This document shows, one piece after another, positions 51,845-59,608 of a stretch of DNA of 64,000 nt. The stretch spans positions 190,734 through 254,733 of the forward strand of contig DCPU01000018.1 of NCBI GenBank assembly GCA_002323245.1, read 5' to 3'. Position 1 is the stretch's first letter. The number at the start of each line of letters is the position of its first letter. A program made the position numbers and the translations under genes. Origin of the DNA: Mariprofundus sp. UBA1536 (GTDB lineage Bacteria; Pseudomonadota; Zetaproteobacteria; Mariprofundales; Mariprofundaceae). The notes below the pieces were generated by a model. That model was given only the letters and a program-made list of their open reading frames with translations, was not told where the DNA came from and searched no databases.

Positions 51845-52257
51845 GTTTGTACATTACTTGTTGTTCGTCTTCGCGAGTATGTAAAGTGTTGCGTTAGTTT
51901 ATAATATGCATTTAAGAAGGAGGGTAGATGATTAAATAGCTGCCTCCCGAATATAGAATTTGTTGAAGCAGAAGCGCGATTGATGGCAGCTTATATTATG
52001 ATGAGCATTTTGCGCCGCCTTGTAAACATTGGTTGGCGGGCATGAAGATTGCCATGGCTAAGGGTGATATGGTGCATTACAAACAAGATAAGAAGCGCTA
52101 CACAAAACATGTGTGAATAACGATTTGGGCTAGGAATTCGGTGATACAAAACCTCATGATGATTGTGGTTTGAGCTTTAACGACTAAACTCGTCAGCGCG
52201 AAGGTGGAAGTGCGCTTAAAAGTTTTTGTTAGGTTGCATCAAAAGGGGAAATTAGAC
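51845..52257. other. 413-base region between peptidase and hemerythrin genes
   Basis: It holds a TATAAT hexamer at 51900-51905, an AAGGAGG followed by ATG ATT AAA TAG near 51918-51939, the decayed cytochrome copy at 51943-52119, and then about 138 bases with no gene that must contain the hemerythrin promoter. The three-codon frame ATG-ATT-AAA-TAG resembles the start of the intact cytochrome (ATG-ATT-TAT-AAA), so the whole may be a cytochrome copy with its middle deleted. Confidence 0.5.
51943..52119 (+). pseudogene. Decayed second copy of the cytochrome c 3' end
   Basis: This stretch aligns with 50848-51019 of the intact cytochrome gene. A run of 68 bases is identical (52027-52094 against 50926-50993), and the rest is about 80-85% identical by eye. 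There is one base lost near 51996 and two gained near 52101, so the frame is broken twice, and there is no start or heme motif. With the intact gene it forms direct repeats about 1.1 kb apart around the metallopeptidase. Confidence 0.9.
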
Positions 52258-52674
52258 ATGGCTGTTGAATGGAAAGAAGAATACCGCACAGGTGATGAAG
52301 AAATCGATAAACAGCATCGTATATTGTTTGATTATCTTGATGACCTTGAGCTGCATATGAAAAAAGGCATTGATGCAGCTTATGTGGGGCGTTTGCTTGC
52401 TGACCTTGGGTTGTTTACCCGCAGCCATTTTTGTTATGAAGAAATTTGTATGCGTCAAAACCAATGCGCGGTTGCCGCCAAAAATAAAGAGCAACATGGC
52501 AAACTTCTTAGCCTTTATAAGCAGTACAATGAACGTTTCCAAAAAGAAGGGGTCAGCGAAGATTTGGTGCTCAAGCTGCATAACTTCTTGGAAAACTGGC
52601 TGGTGCATCATATTTTGAAAATCGATACCCACTTGAAATCTTGTCTTCAAGTCAACTTGCTCTCGCAGCAGTAA
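52258..52674 (+). CDS. Bacteriohemerythrin
   Basis: A soluble O2-binding di-iron protein of 138 residues (ATG 52258, AAAGGGG upstream). The ligand pattern is present: His in DKQHRILFDYLDDLE, HFCYEEICM, QHGKLL and the C-terminal HHILKIDTHL. The start MAVEWKEEYRTGDEEID is typical for single-domain hemerythrins. Such proteins buffer or sense oxygen, which would suit a micro-aerophile. The lipoprotein gene follows after 25 bases. Confidence 0.92.
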   Translation: MAVEWKEEYRTGDEEIDKQHRILFDYLDDLELHMKKGIDAAYVGRLLADLGLFTRSHFCYEEICMRQNQCAVAAKNKEQHGKLLSLYKQYNERFQKEGVSEDLVLKLHNFLENWLVHHILKIDTHLKSCLQVNLLSQQ

Positions 52675-52699
52675 AACAATGCCGATGAAGAGGAAAGTG

Positions 52700-53707
52700 A
52701 TGGCCAAGCCAAAAGCTTTCTTCTTTTGTATTTTACCTTTGTTTGTTTTGCTTGGCTGCGCTACGCCCAATCATCATGGTAGTTTTTCTATTGATGATAG
52801 GAAGCGAATGGGTGTGGTGTTGGTGGTGGATGAAAAGTTGCCATTGGCGCAGCGGGTGAAAAAAATTCCAGATGCTGTGCGTAGCGTTTGGCAAACAGCT
52901 GATTTGCAAATGAATCCCCAAGCCAAGCTTTATAGCAACCATACGTTAAGCGAAGAAGAAAAAGATAAGCTTGCTGAAGCTGTGGCCATGCTTCCAAAGT
53001 CGTGGCAAGCGGTGATGCAGAAGAAGTTGGTAAACTTTTATTTTGTTGATGCCTTGCTGGGCGGGGGCATTACCGATTGGGTGGTTAATGCCAAGGGTCA
53101 ACTGAGCTACACCATGATTCTCAATCCTGATATCTTCACATACTCAGCCAAAGAATGGTTGGAAATACGCGCGAACGGCACATTTGAAGCAGGCGAATAT
53201 CGCTTGGCTATTGATAGCTTGGAGAGCATCTCGGCATTGCAATACATCCTTTGGCATGAAGCCGCGCATGTAATCGATTTTGAGCATCACTACACGCTGG
53301 GAAATGACCCATTGATTCGCCAATATTTTAAATCTGAAGCCAAGTCATCACCGTTTATGGATGGTGTGTGGGTGATTGGTGGCAAACAATTGTATCAACC
53401 GGTTTCCGTTTTTAATTTTCCAACGCGGAAAATGGTGAATCCTTACTTTATGAATATTCACAAAAAGCAGGTGTCGAATGTGGCCATGCTGCAATCCTTT
53501 AAAGATTGGCAAAACACGCCGTTTGTGACCTTGTATGCTGCCACAAGTTGGGCCGAAGATTATGCCGATAATGCAGCTTTTCGCTTGGCCCAAAAGCAAA
53601 CAGGTGAAGGCCCTGTTTGGCAGCTAACGCACAAGAAAAAAGTAATGGGAAGCTTTTCGCCCCTGCTTCATCCCATCAATATGCAGCGTAGTTTGGTTTT
53701 GGATTAA
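52700..53707 (+). CDS. Lipoprotein with HEAAH zinc-peptidase-like motif
   Basis: The 335-residue protein starts at ATG 52700 (AGAGGA upstream) with a lipoprotein signal peptide and lipobox LLGC at about residue 20. Near residue 193 it has LWHEAAHVIDFEHHY, an HExxH motif, and about 100 residues later SWAEDYADNAAF, a plausible third ligand of a gluzincin. I know no named family for it. It is outer-surface or periplasmic, membrane-anchored, and likely co-transcribed with hemerythrin. Proteolysis is inferred from the motif only. Confidence 0.75.
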   Translation: MAKPKAFFFCILPLFVLLGCATPNHHGSFSIDDRKRMGVVLVVDEKLPLAQRVKKIPDAVRSVWQTADLQMNPQAKLYSNHTLSEEEKDKLAEAVAMLPKSWQAVMQKKLVNFYFVDALLGGGITDWVVNAKGQLSYTMILNPDIFTYSAKEWLEIRANGTFEAGEYRLAIDSLESISALQYILWHEAAHVIDFEHHYTLGNDPLIRQYFKSEAKSSPFMDGVWVIGGKQLYQPVSVFNFPTRKMVNPYFMNIHKKQVSNVAMLQSFKDWQNTPFVTLYAATSWAEDYADNAAFRLAQKQTGEGPVWQLTHKKKVMGSFSPLLHPINMQRSLVLD

Positions 53708-53723
53708 CGTGAGGCTTTAAGAT

Positions 53724-55088
53724 TTAGGCTGTATCGTGAGTTTGTTGCACCACTTGCGCGATGTCTTCTTCAGTCGCTTCATCGATAAACAAAGAATCGT
53801 TTTCACTTAGAGCGCCCGCCTCGGGATTGTTATAAACATATGCATCAAGTTTACCTTCGCTTTTGGCAACAATGGTTGACACCACTGCATCGCCAGAAAC
53901 ATTCACGGCGGTGCGAATCATATCCATCAACCGATCGACTCCCAAAATAAGACCAATGCCTTCAATGGGTAATCCCACTTGGGCAAACACCATCGAGAGC
54001 ATAATCAGACCAACGCCAGGCACACCTGCTGTGCCGATAGAAGCGAGCACCGACATGAGAATGACAGTCAAATAACCCATAAGGCTCAAATCTACGCCAT
54101 AGACATTGGCGATAAATACTGTGGCCACGCCTTGCATGATAGCGGTGCCATCCATATTGATGGTGGCGCCAAAGGGTACGGTAAATGAGGCAATGGCATT
54201 ATTCACACCCATACGTTCGGTGACCGTTTTTAGGGTGACAGGAATGGTGGCATTGGAGCTGGCTGTGCTAAAGGCAAACATTTGCGCATTACGAATTTTT
54301 GATAAAAAGATGGTTGGGCTAAGGCCTGAAAATAGCTTGAGTATCAGCATAAGCGTGCCAAAAAGATGCAGCATCAACACGGTGACCAACACCAAAATGT
54401 AACCAGCCAGAGAGGTGAGAAGGTCTAGGCCCAATTCAGCCATGGATTTGGCAATCAGCGCAAATACAGCATAAGGCGCAACAGCCATGACGATAGTGAC
54501 CATTTTCATCATCACCTCATTGGCAATCTCAGCGCCTTGAATCAACGATTTAGCTTTTTTACCCACCATCAACATGCTGATGCCAGTAAGAATTGAGAAG
54601 AAAATAAGGGGCAGCATATTACCCTGTGCCATGGTTTGAATGGGGTTGGTGGGGATGATGCCAATCAACACTTCAGATAATGGTGGGGCATCTTTGCCGA
54701 TAAAGTTTGCTGTGCTTTGTAATTGCATGCCCTCACCAATACCGGCAAAGGCTGCGATTGTGATGCCAAGTGTGATGGCGATAGCGGTGGTAAGCATGTA
54801 CAGAACAAATGATTTTGAGCCGACGCGGCCCAGGGTGCTCAGATGACCAATGCCGCATACACCGCAAATCAATGAGAAGAACACCAGCGGCACCACCAAC
54901 ATTTTCAGGGCATTGATAAACATCTTACCCACCACATCAAACAAACCATCGGTGATATAGGTGTTGATGAAGCTGCCCTTTTCATTGAGGCTCAAGAGGT
55001 TAAAAGCCAAGCCCACCGCGATGCCCAGCAGCAATCCAAACATCACTTTTGTTGTTAAACTCAATCGTTTGGAATCCATTGGCGCCAT
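53724..55088 (-). CDS. Dicarboxylate/amino-acid:cation symporter (DAACS family)
   Basis: Sodium- or proton-coupled uptake of dicarboxylates, glutamate or aspartate. The 454-residue protein has about eight membrane helices, the re-entrant loop STASSNATIPVTL and the family signature PFGATINMDGTAIMQG. Substrate cannot be told from sequence. The hydrophilic C-terminal about 45 residues are acidic. It converges with the lipoprotein gene and diverges from hpnC. Confidence 0.9.
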   Translation of the reverse strand: MAPMDSKRLSLTTKVMFGLLLGIAVGLAFNLLSLNEKGSFINTYITDGLFDVVGKMFINALKMLVVPLVFFSLICGVCGIGHLSTLGRVGSKSFVLYMLTTAIAITLGITIAAFAGIGEGMQLQSTANFIGKDAPPLSEVLIGIIPTNPIQTMAQGNMLPLIFFSILTGISMLMVGKKAKSLIQGAEIANEVMMKMVTIVMAVAPYAVFALIAKSMAELGLDLLTSLAGYILVLVTVLMLHLFGTLMLILKLFSGLSPTIFLSKIRNAQMFAFSTASSNATIPVTLKTVTERMGVNNAIASFTVPFGATINMDGTAIMQGVATVFIANVYGVDLSLMGYLTVILMSVLASIGTAGVPGVGLIMLSMVFAQVGLPIEGIGLILGVDRLMDMIRTAVNVSGDAVVSTIVAKSEGKLDAYVYNNPEAGALSENDSLFIDEATEEDIAQVVQQTHDTA

Positions 55089-55223
55089 CCATCCTTGTTT
55101 GCTTGCTTTATTGACTTGGCCTTACGATGGGGTTTTTCATCAAAACATCAAACTTTGTGGCATGAAAACGTTGGTGATTGGTTGCGTGGTTGCCATGTGC
55201 CCTAAGCTTTCTAAGATGCAGCC

Positions 55224-56129
55224 ATGCCCAATGCCAACAACGATAAACTCAAACAGGCTTATGCCCATTGCCAAAACATCGCCAATAGCCATTACGAGAA
55301 TTTTCCTACAGCATCCTTGTTGATTCGCAGTGATTTGCGCCCAGCGATTGCGGTGATTTACGCCTTTGCGCGCTCAGCAGATGATTTTGCTGATGAGGGT
55401 GTGATGGCAGCAGAAGAACGTTTGCGATTGCTTGATGCATGGGAAGCTGAGCTGGATAAATGTTTAACTGGCCAATCTGATCATTTGATTTTTATCGCCT
55501 TGGCCGATGTGATGCAGCACTTTGATTTGCCAGTACAATTGTTTCGCGATTTGCTGATTGCTTTTCGAATGGATGTGAACTTTAAGGGTTTTACGTCGTT
55601 TGATGATTTGCTTTTTTATTGCAAACACTCCGCCAACCCTGTGGGGCGCTTGATGTTGCTGCTGCACAGCATCCATGATGAAAAAGCTTTTGATGCTTCT
55701 GATGCGATTTGTTCGGCCCTGCAACTTACCAATTTCTGGCAAGATTTTTCCATCGATATCCCCAAAGGGCGCTGCTATTTGGCTGATGAATGGTTGCTTT
55801 TATCCCATGTTTCACGGGATGACGTGTTAAGCGGCAGTGCCAATGATCAGCAGCTAAAACCTGCTGTGGTTGAAGCGATTGAAGTCACACAAAAGCTTTT
55901 TGATCATGGTTATGCCTTGCTCTGCTTTTTACCGTTTCGGTTGCGCATGCAAATTGCCGCCACCTTGGTCGGCGGTGAAGCTATTTTGCGCAGCACAGCA
56001 GCATTGGCTAACCCTTTGCAGCAGCGCCCGCATTTGAGTAAGTTCACATGGGCAAAAGTAAGCTTGAAGATTATAGATATAACATTTCGATTCCAGGCCG
56101 CTGCCAAAGCACGAGGATGTAAACGATGA
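55224..56129 (+). CDS. hpnC: Squalene synthase HpnC (hydroxysqualene synthase)
   Basis: HpnC converts presqualene diphosphate to hydroxysqualene. The 301-residue trans-isoprenyl diphosphate synthase-like protein has the first Asp-rich motif RSADDFADE and a second region NFWQDFSIDIPKGR. Its end overlaps hpnD by four bases, giving the conserved hpnC-hpnD-hpnE order. Confidence 0.92.
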   Translation: MPNANNDKLKQAYAHCQNIANSHYENFPTASLLIRSDLRPAIAVIYAFARSADDFADEGVMAAEERLRLLDAWEAELDKCLTGQSDHLIFIALADVMQHFDLPVQLFRDLLIAFRMDVNFKGFTSFDDLLFYCKHSANPVGRLMLLLHSIHDEKAFDASDAICSALQLTNFWQDFSIDIPKGRCYLADEWLLLSHVSRDDVLSGSANDQQLKPAVVEAIEVTQKLFDHGYALLCFLPFRLRMQIAATLVGGEAILRSTAALANPLQQRPHLSKFTWAKVSLKIIDITFRFQAAAKARGCKR

Positions 56130-57016
56130 CACCTGAAAAATATTGCGAAGATAAAACACGCGGCTCGGGCTCGTCGTTTTTTTATGCCTTCATCTTTTTA
56201 AGCCCAGAAAAACGCAGGGCGATGATGGCTTTGTATGCATTTTGCCGCGAAGTAGACGATATTGCTGATGAAATCAAAGACAAAGAAGTAGCTGCGCGCA
56301 AGCTGCTGTTTTGGAAAGAAGAGGTGGGTAGGGTTTACAACGATGTTGCCCGCCATCCCGTGGGTATCGAATTGATGTGGGCCAAAAACAACTATGTTAT
56401 CGATAAATCACTTCTGCTGGAAATGATTGAAGGCATGCTGATGGATGTGTCGGGCAAAGCTATTGTCAGCGCCGCTGATTTGCAGCTGTATTGTTATCGG
56501 GTGGCAGGTGTGGTCGGTTTGATGTCGATTGCTGTGTTTGGATTTGGCAACGAAGCCTCGAAAACCTTTGCTCTAAAAATGGGCGAAGCTTTGCAGTTGA
56601 CCAATATCCTGCGTGATGTTTATGAAGATACCAAAATCGATCGTATTTATTTGCCGCAACAAACACGGGCAGCATTTAAAGTTACCGACCAAGATATTCG
56701 CCAAGGCTTTGGTGGAGATGAACAAGTGAATGCCAATTTAAAAGCCCTGCTTTTTTCTGTGTTTACACAAGCCAAACAAGCATATGCTGATGCTTTGGCT
56801 GCACTGCCAGCAGAGGATAGAGCAAGCCTGACCCCATCGCTGATGATGGGTGCGATTTATTATGCCCACTTGGCGCGTTTTGAAGCTGTGGGTTTTGATG
56901 TGTGGAAGTTTCCTGTGCGCATCAGCCCTTTGCGCAAAATCTGGATTGCATGGCGAGCTTGGCGTTATGAAAAGAAAGCAGTGCAGAAAAACTTGCCGCT
57001 GCGCCTTGATTTTTAA
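56126..57016 (+). CDS. hpnD: Presqualene diphosphate synthase HpnD
   Basis: Condenses two farnesyl diphosphates to presqualene diphosphate. The 296-residue protein has REVDDIADE and NILRDVYEDTKIDRIYLP, the two metal-binding motifs, and the tail typical of HpnD. It starts inside the hpnC end and is followed by hpnE after 11 bases. Confidence 0.93.
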   Translation: MTPEKYCEDKTRGSGSSFFYAFIFLSPEKRRAMMALYAFCREVDDIADEIKDKEVAARKLLFWKEEVGRVYNDVARHPVGIELMWAKNNYVIDKSLLLEMIEGMLMDVSGKAIVSAADLQLYCYRVAGVVGLMSIAVFGFGNEASKTFALKMGEALQLTNILRDVYEDTKIDRIYLPQQTRAAFKVTDQDIRQGFGGDEQVNANLKALLFSVFTQAKQAYADALAALPAEDRASLTPSLMMGAIYYAHLARFEAVGFDVWKFPVRISPLRKIWIAWRAWRYEKKAVQKNLPLRLDF

Positions 57017-57027
57017 CGTTTTATATC

Positions 57028-58263
57028 ATGACTAAACATGTGATTGTTGTCGGCGGGGGTATAGCAGGATTAACTGCTGCTTTGCGTTTGGCAGAACGTG
57101 GTTTTGCTGTGGATGTCTATGATGCCGCGCCTGAGCTTGGCGGGCGCACCAAATCCCATTTTGATGAAGGTTTGCAAGTGTGGGTAGATAATGGGCCGCA
57201 TTTGATGGTGGGTGCATATGAAGCCACACAGAAGCTGATGGCAGATGTTGGTGCATCGGATTTGGCCAGTTGGCAGCATCATCTGACCTTGCCGCTTTGG
57301 CATCAACAGCGCGGTTTTTTTGCGTTGGAAGCCAAGCCCTATTTGCCTATTGCTTTGGCCTTACTGGTGGCAGTCGCAAAATTACCAGGGCATGGTTATA
57401 AAAGTGTGTTGGCCATGCTTAAAATTGCTTTGGGTATGCACAAGCGCAATGAGACACAAACCGTGGCTGCTTGGATGGAAGAAGTGAAAGCACCCGATTT
57501 GCTCAAACAAGATATGTTGGAAGTGCTTTGCCTTGGCGTGATGAATGAACCTATGCTCACCGCCAATGCCAAAACCTTTGCCAGGGTGTTGGCCACATCC
57601 TTTGCTTCACACAACTTTGCCAAGATGGGTTGGTTTAATAAACCGCTCTCGCAAGCCTTGGTAGCGCCTGTGGTCAACGCTTGTGAAAAACAGGGTGTAC
57701 GGTTTTACTCACGACAAACGATTCGTGATATCAGCGAGCTTAAGGCTGATGCAGTGGTGTTAGCACTGCCTGCGACGGCAAGGAATCGTTTGCTGGGCAT
57801 CGATGCGCCAGTAGAAACCATGGCGATTACCAATATTCACTTTTGGCTGGAAGAGCCCATTGAAATGTCCAATATGATGGTTGGAATGCTGGGCACTTAC
57901 AGCCAATGGTTGTTTGATGTGAGTGCGATGACCCATGAATCAGGCCAACTTCAACACCTTTGTGTGACAGTGAGTGCCGATGTTTCAGATATGCGCCAAG
58001 AAGAAATGATGAACAAGGCTTGGTCAGAGATTGAAGTGATGGTTGGTCGCCCGCTACAAATGCCGCTCAAATCGCGTTTGATTCGCGAGAAGCGGGCCAC
58101 CACATTGGTTCGTCCGTTTGGATCTATTGATTTGCCATCACACTTCATTGACGCTGGTGAATCGCCATTTCCAGGGCAACTGCCTGCAACCATTGAACTT
58201 GCGGTAATTTCGGGTGAAAAAGCGGCTGCTGCTGTTACAAATATCACACGAGAAAAGCCTTGA
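57028..58263 (+). CDS. hpnE: Hydroxysqualene dehydroxylase HpnE
   Basis: FAD-dependent reduction of hydroxysqualene to squalene. The 411-residue protein has the N-terminal dinucleotide motif VVGGGIAGLTAALRLAERG, the amine-oxidase-like ELGGRTKSH and a C-terminal FAD region (ELAVISGEKAAAAV). Together hpnCDE gives squalene from farnesyl diphosphate; the cyclase gene shc/hpnF needed for hopanoids is not in this window. Confidence 0.92.
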   Translation: MTKHVIVVGGGIAGLTAALRLAERGFAVDVYDAAPELGGRTKSHFDEGLQVWVDNGPHLMVGAYEATQKLMADVGASDLASWQHHLTLPLWHQQRGFFALEAKPYLPIALALLVAVAKLPGHGYKSVLAMLKIALGMHKRNETQTVAAWMEEVKAPDLLKQDMLEVLCLGVMNEPMLTANAKTFARVLATSFASHNFAKMGWFNKPLSQALVAPVVNACEKQGVRFYSRQTIRDISELKADAVVLALPATARNRLLGIDAPVETMAITNIHFWLEEPIEMSNMMVGMLGTYSQWLFDVSAMTHESGQLQHLCVTVSADVSDMRQEEMMNKAWSEIEVMVGRPLQMPLKSRLIREKRATTLVRPFGSIDLPSHFIDAGESPFPGQLPATIELAVISGEKAAAAVTNITREKP

Positions 58264-58361
58264 CACTGTAAGTTATTCACTTTCTCGAGGTCGTGTAACA
58301 AAGTTGTCATAATTAGGGCGACTCCTTCGCAAATAGGTGTGACAAGATTGCGTAAAGTAAT

Positions 58362-58379
58362 GATAAATAAGATAAATAA
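58362..58379 (+). repeat. Tandem GATAAATAA repeat
   Basis: Two exact copies of a nine-base, AT-rich unit lie back to back between the left near-box and the two perfect DnaA boxes. It could be a DNA-unwinding element; this is inference from position and composition. Confidence 0.6.
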
Positions 58380-58451
58380 GTCTATGCCTATTTTTTAGAC
58401 AAGAGGTGGGCGAGCGGTAAGTGCTCAATAATGTTTAAGGACTTGGGGTGG

Positions 58452-58472
58452 TTATACACAAAGTTATCCACA
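58452..58472 (+). promoter_or_regulatory. Two consecutive consensus DnaA boxes
   Basis: TTATACACA and TTATCCACA both fit the consensus TTATNCACA with no mismatch and are separated by three bases on the same strand. The spacing (12 bases start to start) is suitable for cooperative binding. Confidence 0.7.
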
Positions 58473-58549
58473 GGCAACGTGCACAACTTTTAGAATAAGT
58501 TAAAAGTTCTTAATCTGTAAGGTCTTCAGGGTTTTTTAGGGGTAAAAAA

Positions 58550-59467
58550 ATGGAAAATAAGCAACAAGTCTACATCTGTCATCGCAATGGTTATGCCGTG
58601 GTCAAAGCTTCGGGTGAAAATATTTTGACGTATTTGCAGGGGCAAATGACCCAAGATGTAAAACTGATGTCGTCAGGCCAAGCAATTTACGCGGCGGTGC
58701 TCAATCACCAGTCCAAAGCCATCACTGATTTTTATGTGTTGCCCACTCGAGGTGATGAAGTGATGTTTGTCTGTCCTGCGGCATTGGCGGTGACATTGGT
58801 TGAGCGCTTGCGAAGTTTTGCTTTGGGTTATCAATTGCGCATTGGTGTGGTTTCCAGTTTTAAGGTAATCAGTTTGCAAGGGCAGGGCGTAAACGACTAC
58901 TTGCAAGCTGCTGGCTTGCCTGTGCCTAGCCAGGCATCGTTGGCAGTGGCGCATTCGGCTGATATTGCGGTGATGCGTTTGCCAGAAGCTGCTGATGATG
59001 GGGTTTGGTGTATGCTGCCTGCTGCGAGTATGTCAAGTGCATTGCTAGCCAATACCGATGAGCAAGACATCATCACTCGCCGCATTATCAAAGGTGTGCC
59101 CAGCTTTGGTGTGGATTGGGATGAGAAAATTCACCCGCTTAATGCCAATTTGATTGAGCGCAATGGTGTGAGCTTTGATAAGGGTTGTTATGTGGGGCAA
59201 GAAGTGACCAGCCGCATGCATTGGCGCGGCGGCATCAAGAAAAAGCTTTATCGCGTATCGCTGATGCGTGAAGGGTTTGATGGTGAAGGTGTAGTGTTGC
59301 CAATCCCGATTTTAACAACAGTCAAGGTTGGGGAGTTAACCAGTGTTGCCGATTCGAAGGATGGTCTCTTTGGTATTGCATTGTTACCCATATCGGTTGT
59401 GGATGCAGCGACGCCGTTAAAATTAGAAGATGGCACCGAAGTAAAGGTATTGGGTATTTGTGAATAG
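58550..59467 (+). CDS. ygfZ: Folate-binding Fe-S cluster repair protein YgfZ
   Basis: Tetrahydrofolate-dependent protein that helps assemble or repair certain Fe-S enzymes. The 305-residue protein has a GcvT-like fold and the diagnostic motif KGCYVGQEVTSRM near residue 207, with the conserved Cys. The N-terminal segment SGENILTYLQGQMTQDV is typical. It follows the DnaA-box region. Confidence 0.9.
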   Translation: MENKQQVYICHRNGYAVVKASGENILTYLQGQMTQDVKLMSSGQAIYAAVLNHQSKAITDFYVLPTRGDEVMFVCPAALAVTLVERLRSFALGYQLRIGVVSSFKVISLQGQGVNDYLQAAGLPVPSQASLAVAHSADIAVMRLPEAADDGVWCMLPAASMSSALLANTDEQDIITRRIIKGVPSFGVDWDEKIHPLNANLIERNGVSFDKGCYVGQEVTSRMHWRGGIKKKLYRVSLMREGFDGEGVVLPIPILTTVKVGELTSVADSKDGLFGIALLPISVVDAATPLKLEDGTEVKVLGICE

Positions 59468-59495
59468 TCGCTACGCAGCAGGTTCCAGCTTAGTC

Positions 59496-59525
59496 TTACT
59501 AGGCAGAAAAACTACATGATATAAT
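59496..59525 (+). promoter_or_regulatory. Extended -10 promoter for secA
   Basis: TGATATAAT at 59517-59525 is a perfect extended -10 (TG-N-TATAAT). A weak -35 (TTACTA, 59496-59501) lies 18 bases upstream. The secA start is about 84 bases downstream, leaving a leader without an obvious open frame. Confidence 0.6.
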
Positions 59526-59608
59526 CTTCAAAGCAGGCTATCCTGCGTCAAATTTTGATGCGTGCGCTTTGATTCGTACGTTATTATCTCGAAGGGAAAG
59601 CCGAAACC

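Larger units (their letters stand above)
58264..58549. other. Intergenic DnaA-box region, candidate oriC or DnaA-regulated site
   Basis: Within 286 bases there are two perfect DnaA boxes (TTATACACA 58452-58460 and TTATCCACA 58464-58472) in the same orientation, one near-box (TTATTCACT 58273-58281), and a tandem AT-rich 9-mer GATAAATAA at 58362-58379 followed by an A/T-rich stretch to about 58400. This combination of DnaA sites plus an AT-rich repeat is what origins show. dnaA, dnaN or gidA genes are not adjacent, so it may instead be a DnaA-titration or control site for the downstream genes. Confidence 0.5.
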
